62,235 nt of DNA from Betaproteobacteria bacterium HGW-Betaproteobacteria-7 (GTDB taxonomy: Bacteria > Pseudomonadota > Gammaproteobacteria > Burkholderiales > Rhodocyclaceae), in assembly GCA_002840765.1 (NCBI GenBank), contig PHCE01000023.1, forward strand, positions 1 to 62,235. The letters are read 5' to 3'. Position numbers and translations under genes: made by a program. Below are positions 38,797-46,117 of this stretch, piece after piece (positions within the stretch are counted from its first letter, which is position 1; each line of letters starts with the position of its first letter). The notes under the pieces are model-generated. The model had not been told where the DNA came from, made no database searches, and was given only the letters and a program-made list of their open reading frames with translations.

Positions 38797-40146
38797 ATGA
38801 ATGCCCCCGATACCTATTCCCGCTCCGCCGCCGGCCGATTCGGAAGACAACGCATCGCCGTCGTTGGCGCCGGTATTTCCGGTTTGGCCAGCGCCTGGCT
38901 GCTGTCCCGGCGGCATGAAGTGACCCTGTTCGAGGCCGGCGCCTACCTCGGCGGCCATACCAATACCGTCGAGGTGACGCTGGAAGGCAAGACGCATCCG
39001 GTCGACACCGGCTTCCTGGTCTTCAACGAAAAGACCTATCCCAACCTGATCGCCATGTTCGCCATGCTCGGTGTGGACAGTGTCGAGACCGAGATGTCCT
39101 TCGCTGTCAGCCTGGAAAATCCCGATCTCGAGTGGGCCGGCAGCAATCTGGCAACCGTCTTCGGTCAGAAGCGCAATCTGGTGCGCCGGCAATTCTGGGC
39201 CATGCTCTCCGACATCCTGCGCTTCAACCGCGAGAGCACCGCCTGGCTGGCCTCGCACCCTGACAACCAGCGCAGCCTGCGCGATTTCCTCATTGAAGGC
39301 CGCTATTCCGATGCCTTCTCCGACTGGTACCTGCTGCCCATGGCCGCCGCCATCTGGTCCTGCCCGACCGGCCAGATGCGCGATATGCCGCTCGCCACCT
39401 TCATCCGCTTCTGTCAGAACCACGGCCTGCTGCAGGTCTTCGACCGGCCGCTGTGGCGCACGGTGAAGGGCGGCGGCCGCGAGTACGTGCGCAAGATCGC
39501 CGAACAGCTCGACGACATCCGCCTCAATTGCCCGGTAAGTGCCGTCACCCGTGAAGCCGATGGGCTGCGCGTCACCCATGCCGGTGGTAGTGAACATTTC
39601 GACCAGGTGGTGATGGCCTGCCACAGCGACCAGGCCCTGGCCATCCTCGGCTTCACCGCCACCGACAACCAGCGCGAGGTGCTCTCGGCCATCCGCTACC
39701 AGCCCAATCGCGCCCTGCTGCACACCGATGCCGCCCTGTTGCCGCGCGACCGCAAGCTGTGGTCGGCCTGGAACTACTTCGCCGGTTGCGGCGAGCCGGG
39801 CGAACAGCCGGTTGGCGTGTCTTACCTGATCAACAAGCTGCAGCCGCTGCCTTTCTCGACGCCGGTGGTTGTCACCCTGAACCCGGCGCGCGAACCTGAT
39901 CCGGCCAAGGTGATCGCCGAGTTCGACTACGCCCACCCGATATTCGACGGCCCGGCCATCGCCGCCCAGCAAAGGCTGGCCAGCGTCCAGGGCGAGAACG
40001 GCATCTGGCTGGCCGGCGCCTGGGGCAGCTACGGCTTCCACGAGGACGGCCTGAAGTCGGCCTTGCGCGTGGTCAATGGCCTGGGTATCCGGGCGCCGTG
40101 GCAGGGCGAGGAAGCTGCCATCGCCCGGCAACTGGAAAGGGTCTGA
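38797..40146 (+). CDS. FAD-dependent amine-oxidase-family protein
   Basis: 449 residues. FAD motif Val-Val-Gly-Ala-Gly-Ile-Ser-Gly-Leu-Ala near residues 22-31, then Glu-Ala-Gly-Ala-Tyr-Leu-Gly-Gly-His and C-terminal Leu-Ala-Gly-Ala-Trp-Gly-Ser-Tyr-Gly-Phe-His-Glu-Asp-Gly. This is the subgroup found next to DUF1365 and CFA-synthase-like genes, which likely acts on fatty-acyl chains (desaturation or oxidation) rather than amines. GGAG precedes ATG 38797. The following gene overlaps its stop. Confidence 0.88.
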   Translation: MNAPDTYSRSAAGRFGRQRIAVVGAGISGLASAWLLSRRHEVTLFEAGAYLGGHTNTVEVTLEGKTHPVDTGFLVFNEKTYPNLIAMFAMLGVDSVETEMSFAVSLENPDLEWAGSNLATVFGQKRNLVRRQFWAMLSDILRFNRESTAWLASHPDNQRSLRDFLIEGRYSDAFSDWYLLPMAAAIWSCPTGQMRDMPLATFIRFCQNHGLLQVFDRPLWRTVKGGGREYVRKIAEQLDDIRLNCPVSAVTREADGLRVTHAGGSEHFDQVVMACHSDQALAILGFTATDNQREVLSAIRYQPNRALLHTDAALLPRDRKLWSAWNYFAGCGEPGEQPVGVSYLINKLQPLPFSTPVVVTLNPAREPDPAKVIAEFDYAHPIFDGPAIAAQQRLASVQGENGIWLAGAWGSYGFHEDGLKSALRVVNGLGIRAPWQGEEAAIARQLERV

Positions 40147-40919
40147 TGATGCCGGCCCGTCCGCGCCTCTTCCTCGGCCATGTCATGCACCGGCGCACGC
40201 GGCCGGCGGCCAATGCCTTCGTTTACCCGGTTTTCTATGTGCAGCTGCCGTTGAGCAGTCTGGCGGCAGTGCAGAACCGCGTCTTTTCGCTCAATCATTT
40301 CAACCTGCTGTCATTGCACGACAAGGACCACGGCCCACGCGACGGCAGCCCGCTGTTGCCGTGGATGCGGCAGCAATTGCTGAAGCATGGGTTGCCGGCC
40401 GATGGCGAGATCATCCTCCAGTGTTTCCCGCGCGTTCTCGGCTATGTCTTCAATCCGGTCAGCTTCTGGTTCTGTCATGACCGTGAGGGACAACTGATCG
40501 CCGTGCTTGCTGAAGTCAGCAATACCTTCGGCGGCCGCCACAGCTACCTGCTGCATCACGGCGGCCGGCCGCTGCCGGACGGCCTGGAACTGCGCGCCGG
40601 CAAGGAGTTCCACGTGTCGCCCTTCTGCGATGTCGAAGGCGGTTACCGCTTCCGCTTCCATCTGCAGCGCAACTGTCCGGTGGTGCGCATCGATTACGAC
40701 GATGCCGAGGGCGAAGTGCTCCTGACCTCCATCTCCGGGCGCCCGAAAGCCTGGTCGACCTCGGCCCTGCTCTCCGCCTTCCTGCGCATGCCCCTGCTCA
40801 CTGCCGGCGTCATGCTCCGGATCCACTGGCAAGCCCTGAAGCTCTGGCTGAAAGGCGTGCCCTTCATCGGCGCCCAGCCGCCAGCGACACCTCAACCCTC
40901 CCAGGAACCGACAAAATGA
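40146..40919 (+). CDS. DUF1365 protein
   Basis: 257 residues starting on the last base of the preceding stop. Typical DUF1365 stretches: Gly-His-Val-Met-His-Arg-Arg, Phe-Asn-Pro-Val-Ser-Phe-Trp-Phe-Cys-His and Phe-His-Val-Ser-Pro-Phe. The molecular function is unknown; the family occurs almost always with amine-oxidase-like and CFA-synthase-like genes, as here. It overlaps the next gene by 4 bases, so the three products probably form one pathway. Confidence 0.92.
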   Translation: MMPARPRLFLGHVMHRRTRPAANAFVYPVFYVQLPLSSLAAVQNRVFSLNHFNLLSLHDKDHGPRDGSPLLPWMRQQLLKHGLPADGEIILQCFPRVLGYVFNPVSFWFCHDREGQLIAVLAEVSNTFGGRHSYLLHHGGRPLPDGLELRAGKEFHVSPFCDVEGGYRFRFHLQRNCPVVRIDYDDAEGEVLLTSISGRPKAWSTSALLSAFLRMPLLTAGVMLRIHWQALKLWLKGVPFIGAQPPATPQPSQEPTK

Positions 40920-42100
40920 ACAACACGCTGACCCTGCGTGGCACTGAAAGCCTCGCCCGCGACACCCAACTGGTCTTCCGGCTACTCGAAAAGCTCGCCG
41001 GCGGTCGGCTGGAAATCCGACTGCCCGACGGCTCCAGCCGCCTGTTCGGCAACGGCGAGCACGGTGTGACGCTCAATGTTCATGATGAAGCCATGTTCAG
41101 CCAAGTGCTGGCGCGTGGCGATATCGGCCTGGCCGAAGCCTACCTTGACGGCCACTGGGACTCGTCCGACATCACTGGCGTGTTGACCCTGCTGGCACGC
41201 AATCGCGAAGTCCTCAAGAGCGCGGTTTACGGTTCCTGGCGCGGTCTGCTGGCCGCGCGCTGGCGGCACTGGCTGAACGCCAACAGCAAGGCCGGCAGCA
41301 AGCGCAACATCATGGCCCATTACGATCTCGGCAACGATTTCTACAAGCTCTGGCTGGATTCGACGATGAGCTACTCCAGCGCCCTGTACCGGGCCGTCGA
41401 TGATGGCGACCTGGCAACCGCGCAGCGCGCCAAGTACCGCCGCATCCTCCGTCGCCTGCATGCCGACGCCGGGCAGAGCGTGCTGGAAATCGGTTGCGGC
41501 TGGGGTGGCTTCGCCGAATTGGCGGTGGCCGACGGCCTGCAGGTTACCGGCCTGACCCTGTCGCCGGCGCAGCTCGAATGGGCGAGGAAGCGCGTGCCGC
41601 AGGCCGACCTGCGTCTGCAGGACTACCGCGATACTGATGAACAGTTCGACCACATCGTCTCCATCGAGATGTTCGAGGCGGTTGGCGAACGCTGGTGGCC
41701 GACCTACTTCAAGACCGTCGCCAAGGCACTGAAGCCGGGCGGCCGGGCGGTGATCCAGAGCATCACCATTCGTGACGACCTGTTCGCCGAGTACCGCAAG
41801 GGCACCGACTTCATTCAGCAGTACGTCTTCCCCGGCGGCATGTTGCCGTCGCGCGCCGCCTTCCGCGCCGCCGCCGCCCGCCAGGGGCTGGCCGTGCATG
41901 CCGAGTACGCCTTCGGCGAAGACTACGCAAGGACCCTGGCCGAATGGCGTCACGCCTTCGAGGCCAAATGGCCGCAAATCGCCGCGCTCGGCTTCGACGA
42001 GCATTTCCGCCGCCTCTGGCGCATGTACCTTTGCTATTGCGAGGCCGGCTTCCTGGCTGGAAACATCGATGTCGTCCATTTTGAACTCGCCCATCGCTAG
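40916..42100 (+). CDS. Cyclopropane-fatty-acid-synthase-like methyltransferase
   Basis: 394 residues. SAM-binding motif Val-Leu-Glu-Ile-Gly-Cys-Gly-Trp-Gly-Gly-Phe; CFA-specific segments His-Tyr-Asp-Leu-Gly-Asn-Asp-Phe-Tyr, Met-Ser-Tyr-Ser-Ser-Ala and the Glu-Met-Phe-Glu-Ala-Val-Gly catalytic region; C-terminal Tyr-Cys-Glu-Ala-Gly-Phe. It should methylate or cyclopropanate unsaturated acyl chains of phospholipids. Its context with DUF1365 and the oxidase distinguishes it from housekeeping Cfa and suggests an unusual modified fatty acid, for example a methylated or furan type. Confidence 0.92.
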   Translation: MNNTLTLRGTESLARDTQLVFRLLEKLAGGRLEIRLPDGSSRLFGNGEHGVTLNVHDEAMFSQVLARGDIGLAEAYLDGHWDSSDITGVLTLLARNREVLKSAVYGSWRGLLAARWRHWLNANSKAGSKRNIMAHYDLGNDFYKLWLDSTMSYSSALYRAVDDGDLATAQRAKYRRILRRLHADAGQSVLEIGCGWGGFAELAVADGLQVTGLTLSPAQLEWARKRVPQADLRLQDYRDTDEQFDHIVSIEMFEAVGERWWPTYFKTVAKALKPGGRAVIQSITIRDDLFAEYRKGTDFIQQYVFPGGMLPSRAAFRAAAARQGLAVHAEYAFGEDYARTLAEWRHAFEAKWPQIAALGFDEHFRRLWRMYLCYCEAGFLAGNIDVVHFELAHR

Positions 42101-42605
42101 GCCGGCCGCCGGTCGGCGCCGCCTGCTGCTGGCTTTGCTGGCGGCGCCGTTCGCCGCCGTCGCCTCGACCGATCCGACCACCGGCTTGACGCGCTGGGGC
42201 ACCGGCACCTTCCGCCGCTTCGGTTTCCTCGTCTATGAAGCCACCCTGTGGTCCGGCGGCGAAGACCCGCAACGGCCACCACTCGCCCTGCGTCTGACCT
42301 ACAAGCGCAACATCGCCGGCAAGGCCATTGCCGACGCCAGCGTCAAGGAAATGCGTCAGCTGGGTGTCGGCGACGACAGGCAGCTCAGGCTTTGGGGTGA
42401 ACAGATGGAACGCATCTTTCCCGATGTGAAGCCGGAGGATCAGATCGTTGGCCTGCACCTGCCACAGGGGGCGCGCTTCTTTCACAACGGGCGGTTGATA
42501 GGGGCCATCGGGGATCCAGGGTTTGCTGAGGGCTTTTTTGCTATCTGGCTGGATCCGAAGACGAGTGCGCCGGAGTTGCGGGCAGCTTTGTTGAGGAAGT
42601 CGTGA
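42069..42605 (+). CDS. Chalcone-isomerase-like exported protein
   Basis: 178 residues overlapping the methyltransferase end by 32 bases in another frame. A signal-like N-terminus (Arg-Arg-Arg-Leu-Leu-Leu-Ala-Leu-Leu, to about residue 35) precedes a chalcone-isomerase-like domain with Gly-Phe-Leu-Val-Tyr-Glu-Ala-Thr-Leu-Trp and Leu-Arg-Leu-Thr-Tyr-Lys-Arg. This exported subgroup is thought to bind fatty acids rather than chalcones. The gene is followed directly by a giant palindrome at 42607. Confidence 0.85.
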   Translation: MSSILNSPIARPAAGRRRLLLALLAAPFAAVASTDPTTGLTRWGTGTFRRFGFLVYEATLWSGGEDPQRPPLALRLTYKRNIAGKAIADASVKEMRQLGVGDDRQLRLWGEQMERIFPDVKPEDQIVGLHLPQGARFFHNGRLIGAIGDPGFAEGFFAIWLDPKTSAPELRAALLRKS

Positions 42606-42606
42606 T

Positions 42607-43160
42607 GTGGGTTTCTTCTTTGCTGGCGGTGGGTTCCGCCCTTGCGGGGCGGGCGTACTTTCTTTTTGATGGCAAAAAGAAAGTAGCCAAAGAAAAAACC
42701 ACCCCTGGGTCGGTGGCCCCTTCGGGGCTTCCCTGCGCTACTCGGTCCGTCGGGCGGCTGGCTAAACTCGCCGCTGCGCGGCTCAGACAACGCCAGCCGA
42801 CTTCCCCCGCCAGCCCTGCGTTGCTCGGCACCTCCCAAGGGGCCCGGGAAACCCGCCTCCGTGTCGGCAGGGCGCAGGATTTAAGTACCAATGCTCGCGT
42901 CCGGGCGCCTTTCGGGGTCCCCATGTGGAGCGCCGAGCAACGGAGAAGGGCCGGGGGCCTTCGGCGAGGACTGTTTGAGGGGCGTAGCCCCGAGTTCCGC
43001 AGCCGCCCGGCCCTTCGAGTAGCGCAGGGGAGTCGGCGCAGCCGACCGCGTAGCCTGGGGTCGCCTTTTCTTTGCTTACTTTCTTTTGGCGAAGCAAAAG
43101 AAAGTGAGACGCCCCGCAAGGGCGGAACCCACCGCCAGCGAAGCAATAACACCAACCCAC
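42607..43160. repeat. 554-bp giant imperfect palindrome (dispersed-repeat-like element)
   Basis: The gap between two operon genes is almost entirely one inverted repeat. A 30-base block at 42622-42651 is exactly the reverse complement of 43110-43139, and outer GTGGGTT/AACCCAC ends match. Nested hairpins occur in each arm: ACTTTCTTTTTG...CAAAAAGAAAGT (left, near 42656-42684) and ACTTTCTTTTGG...CAAAAGAAAGT (right, near 43078-43105). Further in, CCCTGCGCTACTCG (left) has its complement CGAGTAGCGCAGGG (right), and GTTGCTCGGC pairs with GCCGAGCAAC. The arms meet near 42883. Open frames inside are low-complexity and I reject them as genes. Confidence 0.85.
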
Positions 43161-43179
43161 AAAGCGGGCAGATCAAAAC

Positions 43180-44397
43180 ATGACCTCCCCCCGCATCCTC
43201 TCCTACGGCCTCCTCGGCCTCCCACTGGCCTTCGCCGCCCTCCCGATCTACGTCCACGTCCCGCGTTTCTACGCCGAGACAGCCGGCATGGAGTTGGCGC
43301 TCCTCGGTTTCATCCTGCTCGCCACGCGCCTGGCCGATGCCGGTATCGATCCCTGGCTGGGCTGGCTGGCCGACCGGGTGCCGCGGCCGACGATGGTGGC
43401 AGTGGCCTTGTTGCCGTTTGCCGTCGGTTTTGTCGCCCTGCTCAATCCGCCCAGCGAACACACCGCCGTCTGGCTGGTTGGTTCGCTGGCGCTGACCTAT
43501 GTCGGTTTCTCGGCGGCGACGGTGGCGTATCAGGCCTGGGGGGCGGATGTCGGTAACACGTCGGCGCTGCGCACCCGGCTTACCGCTGCCCGCGAGGGCT
43601 TCGGGCTGCTCGGCGTGGTCATCGCGGCGGCCCTGCCGGCGCTGCTGGCCAGCGATCTCGGCGAGGGCATCCGGCGTCTGGCCTGGGTGTTGCCGCCGGT
43701 GCTGCTGGTGGCAGCGCTGGTCACCTTCAGCCGGGTCGGTGCCGGGCAGCCGGTGCACGCGCCGGCCCAGCCGCTGTTGCCGAGTCTGCGTCGGGTCATG
43801 GCCGACCAGGCGTTTCGCCGGCTGCTCGCCGTCTTCGTCGCCAACGGCATCGCCGCGGCCGTGCCAGCGACCTTGTTCCTCTTTTTCGTCGCCGATGTGC
43901 TGAAGCTGGAGCAGGTCAGCGGCCCGCTGCTGGCGCTGTATTTCATCGCCGGCGCCGCTTCGCTGCCGCTGTGGGTGAGGATTGCCGGTCGTTTCGGCCG
44001 GGTGGCGGCGTGGCTGGCGGCGATGCTGCTCTCCATTGTTGCTTTCGCCAGTGCCAGCCTTCTCGGCAGCGGCGACCTGTGGCCGTTCGCCGCCATCTGC
44101 CTGGCGTCCGGTCTGGCCCTCGGCGCCGATCTGACGTTGCCGGCGGCGATCGCTGCCGATCTGGGCGAGCGCCAGGGGCAGGCCGGCGCCTGCTTCGGCG
44201 TCTGGAATTTCGTCGCAAAACTCAACCTGGCGCTGGCTGCCGGCCTGGCGCTACCGTTGCTCGGCCTGCTCGGCTACGTGCCAGGCAGCAGCGCGGCCCT
44301 GCCGGCCCTGACCTTCGCCTATGCCCTGTTGCCGCTCGCCTTCAAGGCGCTGGCGGCGCTCTTGTTGTGGCGCTGGCGCCAAACCCTGGAGATCTGA
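43180..44397 (+). CDS. MFS carrier, MelB/GPH-like
   Basis: 405 residues with about 11-12 membrane helices. The N-terminal Tyr-Gly-Leu-Leu-Gly-Leu-Pro-Leu-Ala, Ala-Asp-Ala-Gly-Ile-Asp-Pro-Trp-Leu-Gly-Trp-Leu-Ala-Asp-Arg and Ala-Ala-Arg-Glu-Gly-Phe-Gly-Leu fit the sodium/melibiose symporter-like branch. In this gene context a lipid or lipid-precursor flippase or exporter is a better guess than a sugar symporter. It is separated from the upstream genes by the palindrome but runs in the same direction and is followed at one base by the lipoprotein gene. Confidence 0.87.
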   Translation: MTSPRILSYGLLGLPLAFAALPIYVHVPRFYAETAGMELALLGFILLATRLADAGIDPWLGWLADRVPRPTMVAVALLPFAVGFVALLNPPSEHTAVWLVGSLALTYVGFSAATVAYQAWGADVGNTSALRTRLTAAREGFGLLGVVIAAALPALLASDLGEGIRRLAWVLPPVLLVAALVTFSRVGAGQPVHAPAQPLLPSLRRVMADQAFRRLLAVFVANGIAAAVPATLFLFFVADVLKLEQVSGPLLALYFIAGAASLPLWVRIAGRFGRVAAWLAAMLLSIVAFASASLLGSGDLWPFAAICLASGLALGADLTLPAAIAADLGERQGQAGACFGVWNFVAKLNLALAAGLALPLLGLLGYVPGSSAALPALTFAYALLPLAFKALAALLLWRWRQTLEI

Positions 44398-44398
44398 A

Positions 44399-44920
44399 AT
44401 GAAATTACTTTGTGCCGTTGCCCTTTACCTCGGCCTGGCCGGTTGCGCCTCGACCGGCGTCGAGCAGTACCGCGCCGAACAGCCCGCTCTCGACCTGAAG
44501 ACCTACCTGAACGGCACGCTCGACGCCTGGGGCATGTTCCAGGGGCGTTCCGGCGAAGTGCAGAAGCGTTTCCAGGTCGTCATCGAGGCCAAGTGGGAAG
44601 GCGATACCGGCGTCCTCGATGAACATTTCAAATGGTCGGATGGCACGACCTCACGCCGCGTGTGGACGCTGCAGCGGCAAGCCGACGGCAGCTATCGCGG
44701 AACGGCCGATGACGTAGTCGGCGAGGCGATCGGCGAAGTCGCCGGCAATGCCTTGCGCTGGCGTTACGTGCTGGCGCTGCCGGTCGATGGCAAGGTCTAT
44801 CACGTCGATTTCGATGACTGGATGTTCCTGATGGACGACAAGGTGATGCTCAATCGCTCCTACATGAGCAAGTGGGGCTTCAACCTCGGTGAAGTCACGC
44901 TCACCTTCGTCAAGCGCTGA
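44399..44920 (+). CDS. DUF3833 lipoprotein
   Basis: 173 residues. A lipoprotein signal ends in Leu-Ala-Gly-Cys (lipobox, Cys16). The mature part has Gly-Thr-Leu-Asp-Ala-Trp-Gly-Met-Phe-Gln-Gly-Arg-Ser-Gly and Asp-Glu-x-Phe-x-Trp-Ser-Asp-Gly, typical of DUF3833, a lipocalin-like all-beta family of unknown role. The start follows the MFS stop within two bases. It could carry or bind the modified lipid in the envelope. Confidence 0.88.
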   Translation: MKLLCAVALYLGLAGCASTGVEQYRAEQPALDLKTYLNGTLDAWGMFQGRSGEVQKRFQVVIEAKWEGDTGVLDEHFKWSDGTTSRRVWTLQRQADGSYRGTADDVVGEAIGEVAGNALRWRYVLALPVDGKVYHVDFDDWMFLMDDKVMLNRSYMSKWGFNLGEVTLTFVKR

Positions 44921-44927
44921 GCCGCTC

Positions 44928-45689
44928 ATGGCCCTCAATCCACGCATCAACGACTGGCACGGCAAGCGCGTCTGGCTGGTCGGCGCCTCGTCAGGCATCG
45001 GCGCCGCGACGGCGCGCGAACTGGCGGCACGTGGCGCCCGTCTGGCGCTGTCGGCGCGGCGGGCCGACAAGCTGCAGGCGCTGGCCATTGACGGCGCGCT
45101 GATCCTGCCATGCGACGCCACCGATGTCGCTAGCTTGGCGGCGGCGCGCGGCCAGTTGCTGGCCGCCTGGGGAGGCGTTGACCTGGTCATCTATCTGGCT
45201 GGCGATTACGTGCCGATGCGCGCCGACAACTTCGACCTGGCCGTCGCCGAGCAGGTGGTGGCGGTGAATTTCCACGGCGCCATGCGCCTGGCTTCGCTGG
45301 TCCTGCCCGATCTCCAGGCCGGTGGCGGCATCGCCTTCGTCGCCAGTGTTGCCGGCTATCGCGGGCTGCCCAAGGCCTTGTGCTATGGGCCAGGCAAGGC
45401 GGCGCTGATCCATTTTGCCGAGTGCCTGCACTTCGACCTGGCGCCGCAGGGCATCGGTGTCTGGGTGATCAACCCCGGCTTTGTCGCGACGCCGCTGACG
45501 GCGCAGAACGATTTCACCATGCCGGCGCTGCTGACCCCGGAACAGGCGGCGCAGGAACTGGTCGACGGCCTGGGCGAGGGCGGCTTTGACATCCACTTCC
45601 CCAAGCGCTTCACGCGCGTCCTCAAGCTGCTCGCCCATCTGCCCTACGCCTGGTCCTTCCCGCTGATTCGCCGCTTCACCGGAGCCTGA
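44928..45689 (+). CDS. Short-chain dehydrogenase/reductase
   Basis: 253 residues. NAD(P)-binding Gly-Ala-Ser-Ser-Gly-Ile-Gly near residues 20-26, catalytic Tyr-Gly-Pro-Gly-Lys (YxxxK) and an upstream Ser-Val-Ala. The final residues (Trp-Ser-Phe-Pro-Leu-Ile-Arg-Arg-Phe) look amphipathic. It starts seven bases after the lipoprotein stop. It probably carries out a keto/hydroxy step in the operon's lipid pathway; substrate unknown. Confidence 0.9.
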   Translation: MALNPRINDWHGKRVWLVGASSGIGAATARELAARGARLALSARRADKLQALAIDGALILPCDATDVASLAAARGQLLAAWGGVDLVIYLAGDYVPMRADNFDLAVAEQVVAVNFHGAMRLASLVLPDLQAGGGIAFVASVAGYRGLPKALCYGPGKAALIHFAECLHFDLAPQGIGVWVINPGFVATPLTAQNDFTMPALLTPEQAAQELVDGLGEGGFDIHFPKRFTRVLKLLAHLPYAWSFPLIRRFTGA

Positions 45690-45690
45690 A

Positions 45691-46113
45691 ATGAATGTCG
45701 ACGAGCTGATCCGCTTCTATCATGAACTGTCGCCGGAAAGCGTCGCCCGCTTCGGCGAGTTCTACAGTGAAGACGCCTACTTCAAGGATCCCTTTAACGA
45801 GGTGCGCGGCCTTGCCGCCATCCAGCGCATCTTCAGCCACATGTTCGGCCAGGTGGGCGAGCCGCGTTTTGTCGTTGCCGACAAGGTGGTCGATGGCGGC
45901 GGCGCCATGCTGGTCTGGGAGTTTTCCTTTCGCGTCCGCCTCTGGGGCCGCGGCGAGACACAGATCATGCGCGGTGTCTCGCATCTGCGTTTTGCCGACG
46001 ACGGCAAGGTCGATTATCACCGCGACTACTGGGATACCGGCGAGGAGCTATACATGAAGCTGCCCGGCCTCGGCACCCTGCTGCGCGGCCTGCGCCGGGC
46101 GCTGGCCGCCTGA
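45691..46113 (+). CDS. NTF2/SnoaL-like protein
   Basis: 140 residues with the NTF2-like cone fold: Phe-Tyr-Ser-Glu-Asp-Ala-Tyr-Phe-Lys-Asp-Pro-Phe, Gly-Leu-Ala-Ala-Ile-Gln-Arg-Ile-Phe and a His-Arg-Asp-Tyr-Trp-Asp near the end. Its start overlaps the end region of the SDR gene by one base step (ATG at 45691 after the TGA at 45687-45689). It is the last gene of the operon. Such proteins bind or isomerise small hydrophobic molecules; no catalytic assignment is possible here. Confidence 0.88.
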   Translation: MNVDELIRFYHELSPESVARFGEFYSEDAYFKDPFNEVRGLAAIQRIFSHMFGQVGEPRFVVADKVVDGGGAMLVWEFSFRVRLWGRGETQIMRGVSHLRFADDGKVDYHRDYWDTGEELYMKLPGLGTLLRGLRRALAA

Positions 46114-46117
46114 GTCG

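Noticed and set aside
42541..43758. Several long open frames on both strands across 42600-43200
   Set aside because: They are low-complexity products of the giant palindrome and of shadow reading of the MFS gene; no ribosome site or family features.
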